A stretch of 64,000 nucleotides of DNA from Saxidomus purpurata. Taxonomy: Eukaryota > Mollusca > Bivalvia > Venerida > Veneridae. Position 1 is the first letter of the stretch. Each line of letters opens with the position of its first letter. Made by a program: the position numbers and the translations under genes. Location of the stretch: positions 38,806,858 to 38,870,857 of the forward strand of contig JAFMSR010000001.1 in NCBI GenBank assembly GCA_022818135.1. The letters are read 5' to 3'. The notes beneath the pieces are model-generated. The model saw only the letters and a program-made list of their open reading frames with translations. It was not told the DNA's origin and ran no database searches. Shown in pieces: positions 23,762-37,136 of this stretch.

Positions 23762-26700
23762 CTGAAAATAAAAAAGAGTTATGTTCATTACTAGATCTAT
23801 GTGAAATGGTTTTCTTCTGTAATGAAAAAAAATTCTTTGGAAATTCATAGGCACATTTTCTGCAAAACCACTAATGTACCTCAGTGGGTCACAACTTTTT
23901 CTTGATTTTGTGGCTCCTGCATGGTCAATCCACAAATTTCAGATCCTAACACTTTACCATAAAATATTACCATTTCGTATAAAACAGCAAATATAACAAC
24001 TTCAAGTACAAACAAAACTGCATTTGAATCATCAAAATTTTATGCCCACGAATTTATAATACATTTTTAGTACAATGTAATTTAGACTTCCATAATACAT
24101 TACGCAAATCCTTTAGTAATTGTAACAATCAGAATTTTATATTCATAAGATTATGTCTTACTTGTGTGTATTATACAGTAGTGACTGGAATGAAAGGTAA
24201 TTGAAGATGAATGCACATGAATGTGACAGTAACAAACAGAAAGTTATACATGCAACTATCATGCTTGTCACTGGAGAAAAACCCGTTATACTGCAACATA
24301 TACCTTGAAAACAGCAAACCGTACACTGGTGTAAAAACAACTGAAGATGTGGCAAAAATAGAAACAGAAAAGAATAAAAACCCAGCAGAGGTCGATATAT
24401 TATGAAATGCTTGAAAGTTAAAACGGTGCAATTTGATAGTTTCATATCTTACTGAATACTAGTACCCTCTTCATTTACTAAGACAAACTGGCAAATTGTA
24501 TGTTTAGTACATTTTTGACAATAACATCAAATTTAATAGTAAATTTTGTTAACCCGAATGTTTTTGGATACAACACATCGCCAAGTTAAAACACACAAGA
24601 TTTAAATTTACGTAACAATAATGGTGACAAACTCGCTCCAGAGATCCTGCGATTTCATTGGATCCTTATCAATCTGACAGTGGTTGTCTATTAATGCCTT
24701 GCCAGAGTTCCTGGTGAGAGTTACTTGATATGATATGCATGTAACTACTAAATATTGCACCAATGTGAAACGAGGTGCAAGAGTCCCAGCAGAAGCTATT
24801 TGTTCCGCAAGCCACTTAACCCCCATCCCAAGATACAAACATATCAGGTAAATAAACCTTCCAAGGCTGTAACTCTCATTTCAACTGACTCCTTAATGAG
24901 TTGTTTGTCTGTGGTGTTTTCCCAGAGGGTTTCTTATTTGTTTGCTCCATAATTTTATGACATTGCTATTGGCATGAACATTGCTATGTTATAATACTGC
25001 GAGTGTATCAAGTACTCTGTCTACAGCTTTTTCTTCTCTCATGTGTGCCTGTTTACTTCAGTGTGCTTTCTGGGTAGCAATACTATTTTTATATCACATT
25101 TTTTTGTGTCGCCCTTTCGGACAAAAGACGATAAGATACATAGAGATCACAAAGGGTCGTGATGCCACCAAATTTTGTAGGTAAATGTCATATTTGACAG
25201 AGTTATGCCTCTTTTTGTACTTAGTTTTTTTATGAAAACTTAACATTGGGTATAATTTTGCCATTTCTTAAGATTTCTTCATCAAACTTTCAAATTGCAT
25301 TGCTTAAGACAAAAGGGTTGTGATGATGCCAAATTGTGTAGGTCAAGGTCATATTTGACAGAGTTATGCCCTTTTTGCTTTTTATACATAGTTTTTGTCA
25401 CAAAATTATTGTTTATTTTGACAAAGTGTAAGAGGGTGACACAAGTGTTCTAAACACCCATCTAGTCTTACAATATACAGAAATTTAAATTGAACTCAAA
25501 CTGATACCACCAAATTCTACCATCTTATATTGTACAAGTTAGGTGTATTTGCCCTTTTCAGGGTTCGTTCCATTCGCTCCAATGACTGTGAATCATCTTT
25601 TTAAACACTGCATCATTAAGAAATCGTACACTGGCTGCGCCTAATCTTCCAAAGAACTGCTTGATCCTTGATTATTAAATTCATGGGCCCACTATATATG
25701 AAATTCTAGGTATAAAATTCTGGGTTGGAATCAGTACAAAATTTTAATAGAATCACCTGGCAGCAGTTTATTAAAACGTATTTACACTAACCCTAAAATT
25801 CTTCTTATGTTTTTTAACACTAAAAGTGAACATAAACTACCAAACTAGTGAAACTACCAAATTATACCCACACTAGAACAATATTTGACATTGTTACATA
25901 TATTTACACCATATTTACATGTGTTTTAGATATCCTAGTCGCCTGAAAACATTGTTGAACAGAAAAATAATGAAACACTGTTACTTGTTATACAAGATGT
26001 ATGTAGATTTTCCATCCAAGTTATACATAGATTTTCCACCCTTAATTTGTTATATAAATGATAAGTCATGCATACACCAAAATTAAGTTTTCGTTTTATT
26101 TACATATCATGGGTGCAGTGAGTATAATATGTAAAATATGCAAAAGTTTATCACCAACACCAATGCATTCATTGAACAATTATTTGACAAAATTTTGGTG
26201 CATATTTACCGTTCAGGTCATCCCCAACTTTTCAAATAAATGTACACATACTATATTTTCTGTACGCAACAAACTGCAAATCAGTTTTGCTTTAAAGGTC
26301 GTTTTTCAGTTTTAAGATGGGTCTTCATATTTCAGAATCATAAAGTTTTTTATAAAAACTTTTTAAGAGTTCAAAATGTTTCATCCATAGGTCGAGCAAA
26401 ATTAAATTATTTTGCTATATATAATTATATTTTCCAAGTACTTTGCCAGAAAGCCCAATTTTTAATTAACCTAGTCATACATAAAAATACGATATTCTAC
26501 ATGGTCAGTTTAAGTAAAAACATGAACTTAGTTCTTGTCACTTAAAGTTTCTAGCTAAAACTAAAAAACTTATCAGCACACCATCATTCTTTCACTAGGA
26601 CTTGGTCCTAGCTTGTGATATAAAACATTTAAAAATCTAAAGACTAAGGTCTATGACTATAAAAAACAAACATTTTGACTTTTATCCTTACTTTCTATCC

Positions 26701-29700
26701 AAGAATCAATTTCCATCTCAACTGTAACACAATACAAAATCTGTTTTATACACTTTGTGCCCATGTAGCATTTTACACTAGTTTTAATCTACAACTTTAG
26801 ATATTTACTTTTACTGTAGACACAGCATTTTTGGAGCAGAGTTGTAAATTGAGTAATTGAGTGTTTGGGGGAAAATATGCGGAAAAAGAAAAGCACTTTC
26901 AAGTCACGATTTTGCAATCTACCCAGAAAAATGGATTGAGCTTTTTCCACTAACACAACCTTTGACATTCTCAAAAAGGAGAATTCTCTAATAGTAGACT
27001 ATATGAAATTGTCTTGCTAACCCATAAGCGTCTGCCTCCTGTTAATATATAAACATATACTCAAAGACTTGTATCTTTACTTTTAGACCACGAGTACAAT
27101 CCCATCAACACCCAATTTTTTTAAGAACTTATCTGCCGTTTTTATAATCATTTTAATTTTTTAAGAATATTTTACGGCAAATAATCATAAAAATCGTCAT
27201 TCATGTCAAATTAATAAGGATAATGGTAATGAAAAATTGAGACATACCAGGACGGTCTATAGGCATCTCCTGGACTACTGTATAAATTTGATAACAATAA
27301 AGTTTACGTACTACAGGTCATCAAGATGAAGTGTTGTGTCAGGTTTTGCTTGTTCAAACAAAATTAGTTCTCGATGTTTGGGGCCATCGCAATATAATAA
27401 CCCATTGTTCAAAATATTTACATGGTTTGTTTGAGGTGTGATAAATTTGTATACAGTTTTCAGTACACTTTGTGCCCATGTGCAACATAGTTTAATCCAC
27501 TTTAGATATTTACTTTAATTACTTACGCAAATTCAGAAATTCTGACTAAAATTTTGCAATTTCTGAGCAAACAGATTTATTCTCAAAAGGAGAATTCTCT
27601 AATAGTAGATCTATATATTAATCTTTGGCAAGATTTTTTAATAAGAAAAGTGGGAAATTCCTGAAAATAACAAAAATGGAATCATTGCAAATATTACCTA
27701 ATCTACAGTACTTCAGCTTGCTTGAGAGAAAAAGAAAACTTATAAAGACACTCTTTGGTTTTCGTACAACAAATCTAGTTCTGATCCCTTTAATATCATG
27801 AACCAAGTAGGTCTTGAAGTAGTTATCTTGCTATGGAGCTATCAACACCTTAAATAACCATCTTTGACAAAACACTTTACTTTAATGGGTTAACTAGAGC
27901 TGTTAGTTCTTGATTACATAAGCCCTTAATGCTGTGAGAAGTAATACACACATTCTAGAATCTACGTCAGAGGCTTGACATTTTAGACTGGCATTGAAAA
28001 AAGCTTGGCTAATTTGACATTATCTAACAAATTGATGGCAATTATTGTAAAGAAAGCGAAGCTGAAACTTTTAAAGAAAGCTAACTTGAAATTAGCTATC
28101 ATATTGGGGCTATCTCTTGTAAAGCACTTTGTGCATTCAGCAACTCACTAAAATAGCAAGAATGATTTAATATAGATGAAACAGCACTCGTTCGCGAATT
28201 CAAAAACTTATGAATAAATAGAAAATTGGCAAATCCCCAAATAAGAAACTTGCAAAATAAAGACTTTTACAGTACTAATGAGAGGAAAAAGGTAGTTAGC
28301 TTCTTGGGATCAAAAACAAAACAATTCCATGTCTGGTTTAAGGAGAATTTGACATACCATCTTCTGCATTATAATCCTCATCCTTCTCTACATCTATTGC
28401 AAGCTCCTGATCCAAATCATTCATCTTTTTCACCTGAAAGTCAAGAAAACATCAGTCTTTGAGGTGGTCTTACATTTGTATCAAACTGTTCATGAAACTA
28501 TACTGCAAAGGTTCATTTAGTTTTGCTCATTTGGAAAGGCATTTAAAATACCGGTAACTACCTACACAGAATCATCATAGCAAATGAAAACAAAGTTGAC
28601 ATTTTACAAAAATGACTCTCTGATAACAAAAATACACAAGAGATCTTACTCTATTAAACTTTAGCAGTAACTTTTACTGGTCTACAGCAAATTTCCAGAT
28701 TCAATTTTTTTTGCAAAAGATTAATTTCATCTAGTAGCTTCAAAAAAGAAGTTTTAATGAGCAAATAATCCTGTATACGTGTACAATCAATAGCAAAAGT
28801 TTTGTCACACATAAACACCCAATTTAAAGTTCATATACATTGTAATTTAAAAATGCTTTTGTTGTTGTAGGAGTTTAACACCCTTTCCAGTTGAATTTTG
28901 GTCATTTTAACAGACTGACAGTTTACCTAACCATCATTCTTGGGAAGAACCAGTACTAGATTCCTATCATCTGTAAGAAACTGCCAACTTTCTCACATAT
29001 AAAGATGGTCGAAAGCAGGGCTTGATCCCATGGCCCTCAGTCTATGAAAGTTTACAGTGATTTCAAGTCAGTGACTCTAACCACTTGACCACGGACTGGT
29101 GGAAAAAATTTTATTAATTATTAAACAACCTTTTCTCTAGCCCGTTTCGCCCTCTCTTCTCGTATCCGCTGCTTTTCTTGTATACCTTTCAGTTTTGCTT
29201 CTCTTGTTTTACCAGCTGAGGTCAGCGTTTCAGAAATCTACAACAGACCAACCATTGATTTTTAACAACCAATTATACAAAGCAGCATTCAGTTATTTCA
29301 GCAACAAACTATCAAATGGCCAAAAAGCCCTTGAAGTGTCTTCATGGCCTTTCTGACACAAAATGAATCCATCGATAAAGTTTAGTTTACACAACTTTAT
29401 TTTAGTTAGAAATTAGAATTACAAAGAAAGCTCTGTGGCTATTTGAATCACTCTCAAACAGTCATTCCCTATGTCATCAAACTCGCCGAAGAGAGGCAGC
29501 GAGTCTGACCAAATTTTACAATATATTGTATTTACGGTACTCGAAGAGAAATTACCTGATTAATACACAGCAAACTTTTTCACAAAAATCAAACACATCT
29601 TACCTTTCCTTCTACTTCTTTCTGCTGAAGTTCTTTGTCAAATTTCATAGCTTCATGAATCTGTAGTCTTCGTCTTGATGCTTTCACCGATGCACTTTGT

Positions 29701-32700
29701 TTTCTTTTTAATTGCTGCAATAAATAATTCAATTACATCTTAATTTTGTTACATTACCATTTAAGTCACATAATTACAAACACCGAATGAAAAAGATGCA
29801 GTCACTGCAAAGATTTGAAAAGTACATTCAACAGTGTGAAACCAGTCTTATTCGACACACTTAGCAACCATTAGATAATGCTGGTTAAAGCAGATTGCTG
29901 GTTGAAACAGGATTTCCGTCATACATTTTATGTCACCGGAACTTAAGGACTGTACCGGAAAAGGCAGTTTTCCATTAAAATTATGTGCCATATAAAAAAA
30001 GTTTTTACTGTATCTTAAAATTCTTGATGTAATACTGACATCTCTCAGTGAAATATACATGTATGTTACTTACAGCTTCTCGTTTTTCATCGGCCAGTCT
30101 CTGTTTCTCAGCCAGTTGTTCTGCTGTCAATGTTGGTATACCAAGAGGGTCCAGACGCTATAATCATAAAGATGAAAGCTTTAAAAAGCTTAAAAAATCC
30201 ACCAAAAAGACATTCAAGGTATGTTTGGAAATAAAATGCTAAAATTGTCTGTTAAAAAATTGGTAGCCTTTTTTTTTATTGGCAGATTTAATCAAAATAT
30301 TGACAGTTAAAACACAATGCTTTCAGTGAAATCTATTCGAATAAGTGTTGTTCATTACTGTGTGGAGCTTGCTTGCAGACCTAACAGTTTCATAATTTAC
30401 TTGATACTGACAATAGAAAGTAGAAAGATCAGACAATAGCTGTATATAATTATTTCTTTTGATTAGATACAAACAAACCCCTATTTAGCAGCCATAGCTG
30501 CAAAAAGTGACCATAATAAAGAGGGTGTTTACTAGTCAAAGGTGTAAATGTATGTACTTTTAGTGACTCTCTGTGAATTGTGCTTAAACCAGCATGTATA
30601 TCAGCTGTTCTCTGCATTATTTAGATATACTTAAATCAAGTACCTGTAGATTATTATTTGACTAACACCGGTTTTACTGTATCGTAGGTGGCCCTGTTTC
30701 AGTGACGGCCCTGTTTCGGTGACCCTTTGAAAGTATGCAGTCATTTTTAATTGCAATATTTTGGATAACTACTAAAATACCTGGGTTGTGAACTATACCA
30801 TTCAAGCTTTCTTCAGATTGTAAGAAAATGTGCTGACACAGACAGTTTAATCATGGGGTTGATATTTCCAGGGTAACCCTACTTTTGATGCCTTCTTCTT
30901 ATTACTTTTTTACACTTTCAAGTTCAGATGTAGATCTGTGGTCAAAAACATTATTTCAACTAATTTTTTTTCTTCAAGTGACTGTTGTATTGTTTTCTCC
31001 CTATCTGTATGGAGATATAGCTGACCTATAAGAACTTCTTGATAAAAGACATATTCAAAGCACAATGATCTGCTTATAGTTTTTAAATGGAAAAATGGCC
31101 GGTCTGAGAAGGGGTAACTAACTTTCAGATCTGATTTTATTGAAATTTGTTTGCAAAAGTCTTCATATTTTTATGAGATATGGTAAACAAATTCTTATTG
31201 CATATAAGACAACTAAATATCATTACATTTTATATAAAAAAAAAACATTGTTTGCCCACTCTTTGAACCCCACCCCTTGTGCTTCATAGTATTTATAATA
31301 CATTGTAACCATTAAATTGAATGTGCTTTGTATCTCGATATAAACAAGTCTCACGCTGGGTATTTATTATTTTTTGTTCAGTTTGTGATAGTAAACATTG
31401 AGCAAATGCAAAATACCGGCTATTGTCACTAGTTTACAAATGAAGTAGGGGTCACTGAAATAGGTACGACTAAGTATCTGTAGTGCAAAACAGGGGTGTT
31501 TATGACAAACAGCACTATATAATTTTGTTGGGAGTATTTTTCACTTTATTACACATCACACAAATAAAGGACTAATAACACAATAGTAATTCATAAGGAT
31601 AATAGGTCTTCCCCATCAGATTTGGTCATTATGCCTGAAGTATTCTTTAATAGGGTCACTGAAACTGGTCCTTCGAGGATATACTACAGAAAATGTCACA
31701 TACATTATGAAGATTTTCTTAAAACAATTCAATGTAGAAAGGAGAACCCAGGCTTTTATTTTAGTTGGTTCATGAATTTGTGAGTTATCCATGAAAAAGT
31801 GGTTCGGCATTCACTCTTAAACATAATGCATGTACTATACCCTAACAGAATGAGGTCAATCCTAACATGACGGAATATTCAACTTTTTAATTGAAAAGAA
31901 TATCCATCCAACTTGGAGGGTATTATGTTCTGTAAAGAGGCATTCCCTAAAACTGGTGTCAAATTAAATCACTTCGGAAGCATAAATATTAGAACTATGG
32001 CAATTATTATTACCTGAAAAGTTTAAGCTATACATTCCAGTCATTATCCGTAAAATCAGTGTTTTCAAATATGTTGCAGTACTATAAAACATTCAATAAT
32101 CTATGTAAAGTATCAATTTTATTATAGAAGGTCTCTATGTTTATATGTTTATTTGTGCTAAAATGAGGTATTTTTCGATATATTGATGTTCTTTTAAATT
32201 GTATTTATTTATCATTTTACTAAACCCATTATTTATGTTTCGAGAATATAATATGCTAGATGTAGGGAGTGTCCCTTTAAAATAGAAGCACACAACTTGT
32301 ATTACCGGGGAATCAATCTACATTTTTAATTTCAGGCATATATTGTGTACATGAACCATATTCATATTCATTCTTTAACTCTACAGTTACCTCAGATATT
32401 AGTACCGGTACTTAAATTTGAAGTAAACTTTATGATGATTTCTATTTTGTTTCTATCTTGCTATTGTTTTGTTTTAGTTGAGCTTTGGCTCATTTCTTTT
32501 TCAGCAACAAATTTTGGCAGTTTAAATACTATTTATGTTAGTATTAAGTTTACCAGTATTAGACCTCCATGAACATTTAGCAGTCAGATAATTTATATTA
32601 AGACGGTTTGTTGTCTATATCATTAGTTTATTACATTAAAGGTTACAGTGGATTTCAACTCAGTGATGTTTAATTAACTGTTTTTCCCTCTCTCTCATGA

Positions 32701-35700
32701 ACATACATGTATACAATGCTAAAAGAACAGTTACTGTTTAAAATATTACCCTAATATTCCAATAATCAAGACTGTATTGAATCATTTCCCATTATTAACA
32801 TCTACCAATTCAATAGACGGGGAATTTCACAAAGAAATGGTATTGTTTGATACCATTATACAAAATCTGGCATTAAATTTTTTTAACATTTACTTTATAG
32901 TATCGAATGACATTTAGAAAACAATTACTAAACAATGCACTTTTTGTAGCACACTTTACAATGACATTTCAAAATTGCACATTTTCAAAAAGCTTTAAAG
33001 TGATTAAACAATTCGCACAGGTTTAGTTCAATATATAGTATCGCCAGAAAGATAATAGAAGTTGTTTAATTACAGTACTGAAATTTAACAACCCCGTTTA
33101 AAATGTAATCGTATCTAAAAGACAAGGCATTTTGGGTATCCAATAACATTAATGGAGTCGAATTTCAAACAAAGCGTACTTTTCGCAATCAGTTGCACAA
33201 AAAAGACAAAGTCGGAGATGATAAGTTAACCAATGATATGATCTTATTATGACGGGCTCAATTATTTTTTCTTGTAACAAAAAAGCACGACTAAGTCCTC
33301 CACATATTACGAATGGCAGAATATATTAAAAGATTATTAGTCACTTACTCTGCAAATATATTTTACAAGTGAACCTGTGTTGGTGGACAACTCAATTAAA
33401 CAGCTACCTTAAGCAACCAATAAGTATCTCTATTTAATTTTTCATATAAATTTGCATGTTCAGATTAATAGTTTCTGTCATGAGCACGCAGTTCTGATAG
33501 AAATATCCGTCACTGAGTGTAACTGTTTTGACATGAACGAGGCTCTGCTGAGTTCCCGTAAAACAGTTACCCAAGGTAGAAAAAGTATGCACACCTATGT
33601 TTAGCAGGTACCTGCTATAAGCGGCCACTTTTGCCTGTTATCATGGAACTGATGTTTTGTTTTCTTCAGCACGAATGTACCAGATGTTTCTGCCATTAAT
33701 TAAAAGCTTGTAGAACATGGAGAAAAACTTACCTTTAATCTTGGTGGTGGGGCCCCTAAAAGTTTTTGTTGAGTTTCTTTACCATCTAAATCGACTGTAA
33801 ATGCTATTGACCTGGGTACTGAAAATAAAATAGAACAAATATACATGTACATGTATTAGGATCTTAACTCTTCTCTTGGTGGCGGCAAGTGATTCTGCCT
33901 TTATTACTAGTGTAGACGGCAGACCGGCATTTAACAACCACATACCCCCTCTAGAGGACCTTACTGAGATCCCGTAGCTTCACCAGCACGCTTACTCTTC
34001 AGCATGAGCCCATTATAAGCCTGCACTTCTGTGTAACCTTAGAATGATCTGTACTGTTCCCTTTTTCAGTCTGTGAATTTTCTTTGAGTTCCCCTAATAT
34101 AAACAACATCAAAGGCATAATGTACCGTCCCAACTGTAAGATGGATAATTAATTTGGGTTTGGCACCTTTTATTTTGAAATATTTGTGCCTGTATATTTC
34201 TGTATAAATATGATACTGCTGAACAAACCGTCGATGTGTGGTTATCAGCTTATTCATTATCGTATCAAATACTTAGAAAAGATCTTGGGAGAGATGTGTT
34301 TAAAAGTATAAGATTAAAAGCAAACTGATTTTAGAAAACATTTTTGAATTCAATGGGTCTTTCAACGCAGTTGTAATGGTAATCAACAAACAAACAAACA
34401 ATACATCAGATTTCCATTGTGACGCCCCACACACAACTTATGTGTGTAAATACCATTGGTAAATGAAGTTTATCTACAAAGCATTAAATATGCATGAAAA
34501 CACGTTCAATTGCCTTGCCCAGCCAACTACAATATCCCACCGGGCGTCACAACAATTAACCTTTTAACCATGCATCCAGGTAGCCGGCAGTATCAATAGA
34601 TAAAACTGATCGGTGGTGTGACAGTCATTTAAATTTTTAAAATGCAATATATAGACTGTTTCTTCTTTACTATTTACATTATTTCTTATGTGAATACAAT
34701 CACCTCTTTAAGGCTGGTACAAGTGTGTTTCAAATTTATACAAAAATGCATGATAAACCAACGCCTTATTTTATAGACTTGTTTCATTTTCATGAATCAA
34801 CTTCAACGTTTACAGACTTTCTTTATTATGTACCCTTTTACAAATTTAAATTGTTACTACACCCCTGTTGTAAGTGATATTTGAAGGTAGAAAACTTTTG
34901 CCTACATTTGTGCAGCTGGAGAAATTTTGCTTTCTTTCATCTCGTGCAAAAGTTGCGTAAATGAAGGCACTCAAACGCAGTGTATAGGAAAAAAGTAATG
35001 GGTGTATGAATACTGAAAACATTATGGTTTCTTTTTCACAGTTGTTCAATATCAAGTGCTTAATACATTTTATGGGTTTTCTGGGCCTGGACAACAAGTA
35101 CAAACAAGCTCCTGCTGTTAAGGCTCTGTTTATAAAAGATGAAGAACGTGTATGTATGATTGAGAATGGGTATTTATTCATATAAAATACCAGAAAATCA
35201 AAGTTACATCATTTTTTACAAAACTGGGCATAGCAAAAATCTCCACAAAGGTGACATCGCAAAGGTGTCTCCGACCAACCAGTCTAAACAGCTTTTTTCT
35301 TACCGGTATTGACCATGTCATCACAAATATCTGCATTTTAGATTAGGGGAAAGAAATTTAATAATAAATACCTTAAAGCAGTAAATTAATATCAGATTAT
35401 AAAATTTGGGAATTCAGTACAAAACTGTCAAAGCTTATTATATGAAATACAGAATATCCTCAGGACTATGACTGTGTTGCACCCTTAAATTGATATTATA
35501 TTGAAATATAGGTGTATCTGTTATAAACAGAGTTGCCAGGTTGCTCCCTTAGGTAAGTATACGTTATCAGGAGTTTATACACTGAGCGATTGTCCGTGTG
35601 ATAAGCAAGCCAAAGTTTGAATAATAAATGGAGACATCCATTGATTTCTTCTCCTTTTATTGCAATGATATGCTAGGTCATGCACTTTTAATGTACCGTT

Positions 35701-37136
35701 ACTGTTTACCAGAAATATAGGATGGACATTGGAATATATGGAAATACGCACATGGACATTTGTAAATCAAGAAATGTGCAAATTTCATGAAAATAGCATC
35801 ATTTTTTTATGCAGTATTAAAGGTGCTTCATGTACATGTTCCTACTTCTTTCTCTTTATTTTTAGGTACATCATTGTTCTTAAGTGTGCTTTTTATTCAA
35901 GTACATTGATGGAAAAATTATAAATATAAAATAATTCCAATTATATTATTCTCAGTAATAAATAAAATTTAATTAATGTTATGAAGTAGACACCATATAA
36001 ATAATTATCAACTGAAGCACTGGGAGCAAACTGTGTTAATTTGAAACATCAAAAATCCAATTGGGAATTAAAATAAGAGCTACCATATATCTATTCTAAA
36101 CCAGAAATTGACATTTGCAATTAAATCAATCGACCTATCAACCAAGCTGTAAACAAATTTCTGAAAAGCATTCAATTTGCAATTTAATTATTGCCAGGTA
36201 TACAGATATATTCCAATTGCCTGTTGGATGTAATATATTTTGTTTGAAATCATTCAATCAATAATTCAAGGGTTATAGTTCAACAACCTGTGTCACAAAG
36301 CCAGCTATAAGGTCAAACCAAATATATATGTGTCTCCAGTATCTTTGCCAAAAACACTAAAGGTTAGTCAGTTGGCAGGGTTTTTAAACACTTTATTTTG
36401 ACTTTTTTGCTCTGAAACACTTGAAAATTGTTCTTTGTGATCATTTCCTCATAAAAATATTTGAATTTGGCAGTAAAAAGCTATGTTCGACTGGAGACTG
36501 GAAACGCACATATTTTTTTCTGGCCTAAAGGTCACGAAAAAGTGACCACATGAAGGAGGAGGCTGCTAAATACAGACTTTGGTATTTATCTTAAAATATT
36601 TCCTCAATTTTGCTGCTAAAGGCAAAATAATTTTAAAATAGAAGCTAGCTGTCTTTGAAAAAAAACACATGTCTCTGCCACTGCATAATTATGCCATAGG
36701 GGAAAATTTAATGTATAAACCACTTTGACTTTGACCTACTGAACCAAAAAACAATAAGGATCATCTACTTAATAAGACCAATCATCAAATGAAGTTTGAA
36801 GACTGTGGGTCATATTGATCTGAAGTTATTAAGAGGAAAGAAGTGTGACAGACACACAACAGGACAAAAACAATATGTCTTCCCCTTGAAGTGACTGCAC
36901 ACACAGGAATCAACTGTAGAAAAACTTCACTAATTATGAACACACTGTATCATGGCCTTACCTGGATTGTTAGTAATTGTATCTTGTCTATTTGCATTAG
37001 AATCTACTGTTGACAATGTTTTGTTTGAATCCTTGGGCTTAGTCCCGCTTTTTATGGCACCATTCTGTTGAGGTTTGTCTCCTGGCTTGTTGTCGGTATT
37101 TCCAGCCGGATCAACTTGCGAAGATCCGCAACCCAT
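23508..37136 (-). CDS. Stathmin-domain-containing protein, STMND1-like (complete, 7 coding exons)
   Basis: Coding exons, in order on the minus strand: 37136-36962, 33818-33733, 30157-30074, 29714-29604, 29237-29130, 28433-28358, 23761-23508. They total 894 nt, or 297 residues; vertebrate STMND1 is of similar length. The protein starts MGCGSSQVDP, where Gly2 and Cys3 form a myristoylation/palmitoylation motif, suggesting membrane attachment. Residues 5-60 look disordered. SIAFTVDL and PPPRLKRLD (about 62-90) precede a long charged helix (about 97-188) rich in Lys, Glu, Arg and Gln, with TREAKLKGIQEKQRIREERA resembling the NREA-containing end of stathmin domains. An acidic stretch and a Ser/Asn-rich tail ending DDFFDS follow. 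Stathmins bind tubulin dimers; whether this protein does is inference. The gene is convergent with HSP90 and divergent from KMO. Donor 5 is the weak GTTGTT. The exon chain is more certain than the family name. Confidence 0.7.
25050..25470 (+). repeat. Dispersed repeat in STMND1-like intron 6
   Basis: Begins near 'tttttttgtgtcgccctttc' and holds two diverged modules: 'gtcgtgatgccaccaaattt' near 25157 and 'gttgtgatgatgccaaattg' near 25316, each followed by 'catatttgacagagttatgcc'. The second has TCAAGGTCA. Confidence 0.6.
26733..27005. repeat. Intronic direct duplication, copy 1
   Basis: Contains 'cactttgtgcccatgt', 'ctttagatatttacttt' and 'aggagaattctctaatagta', all repeated in the same order at 27452-27612. 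Diverged in between. Confidence 0.55.
27452..27612. repeat. Intronic direct duplication, copy 2
   Basis: Shorter partner of 26733-27005, with the same ordered blocks. Probably two copies of an unknown interspersed element. Confidence 0.55.
28358..28433 (-). CDS. STMND1-like coding exon 6
   Basis: VKKMNDLDQELAIDVEKDED through EDG, 76 nt, an acidic segment. The acceptor is TTTCAG and the donor is GATG|GTATGT. Confidence 0.75.
28866..29100 (-). repeat. tRNA-derived SINE, family 2, copy 1
   Basis: On the minus strand it has a tRNA-like head beginning 'accagtccgtggtcaagtgg' (Ser/Leu-like, with a long variable region) and a B-box-like 'gggatcaagccc'. The body has 'gagaaagttggcagtttctt' and the 3' part has 'gtgttaaactcc'. 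Related copies are at 55877 and 59646. It lies about 30 nt from the weak donor of STMND1-like exon 5. Confidence 0.7.
29130..29237 (-). CDS. STMND1-like coding exon 5 with weak donor
   Basis: ISETLTSAGKTREAKL through AKRAREK, 108 nt, phase 0. The acceptor is TTGTAG. The donor AAAG|GTTGTT lacks the usual GTAAG. If unspliced, the frame reads two valines and stops, giving a truncated form. Confidence 0.75.
29604..29714 (-). CDS. STMND1-like coding exon 4
   Basis: QLKRKQSASVKASRRRLQ through KEVEGK, 111 nt, phase 0. The acceptor is TTGCAG and the donor is AAAG|GTAAGA. Confidence 0.8.
30074..30157 (-). CDS. STMND1-like coding exon 3
   Basis: RLDPLGIPTLTAEQLAEKQR through KREA, 84 nt, phase 0 at both ends. 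Start of the charged helix. The acceptor is ATTATAG and the donor is GCT|GTAAGT. Confidence 0.8.
30685..31470. mobile_element. Possible element with imperfect inverted ends
   Basis: 'ggccctgtttcagtgac' at the left and 'gtcactgaaataggtac' at the right are roughly reverse complements; a further 'gggtcactgaaactggtcc' lies at 31653. No target duplication is established, so this is tentative. Confidence 0.3.
31671..33732. other. STMND1-like intron 2, nothing recognised
   Basis: AT-rich intronic DNA without a supportable exon or clear repeat. Confidence 0.35.
33733..33818 (-). CDS. STMND1-like coding exon 2
   Basis: VPRSIAFTVDLDGKETQQKL through PPPRLK, 86 nt. The acceptor is TTTTCAG and the donor is AAAG|GTAAGT. 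Confidence 0.8.
34417..34552. mobile_element. Small element with TTGTGACGCCC inverted ends
   Basis: TTGTGACGCCC at 34417 and GGGCGTCACAA ending at 34552 are perfect 11-bp inverted repeats bounding 136 bp. No convincing target duplication. Probably a short MITE in STMND1-like intron 1. Confidence 0.5.
36715..36895 (+). repeat. Decayed dispersed repeat end
   Basis: Contains 'caaatgaagtttgaagactg', 'gacagacacacaacaggac' and 'aatatgtcttccccttgaag', resembling the end of common molluscan repeats that finish in 'caatatgcc...ccctt'. Diverged. Confidence 0.4.
36962..37136 (-). CDS. STMND1-like coding exon 1
   Basis: Residues 1-58 plus one base. MGC lipidation motif, then a Gly/Asn/Ser/Lys-rich disordered segment. 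The donor is CCAG|GTAAGG. Confidence 0.75.
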
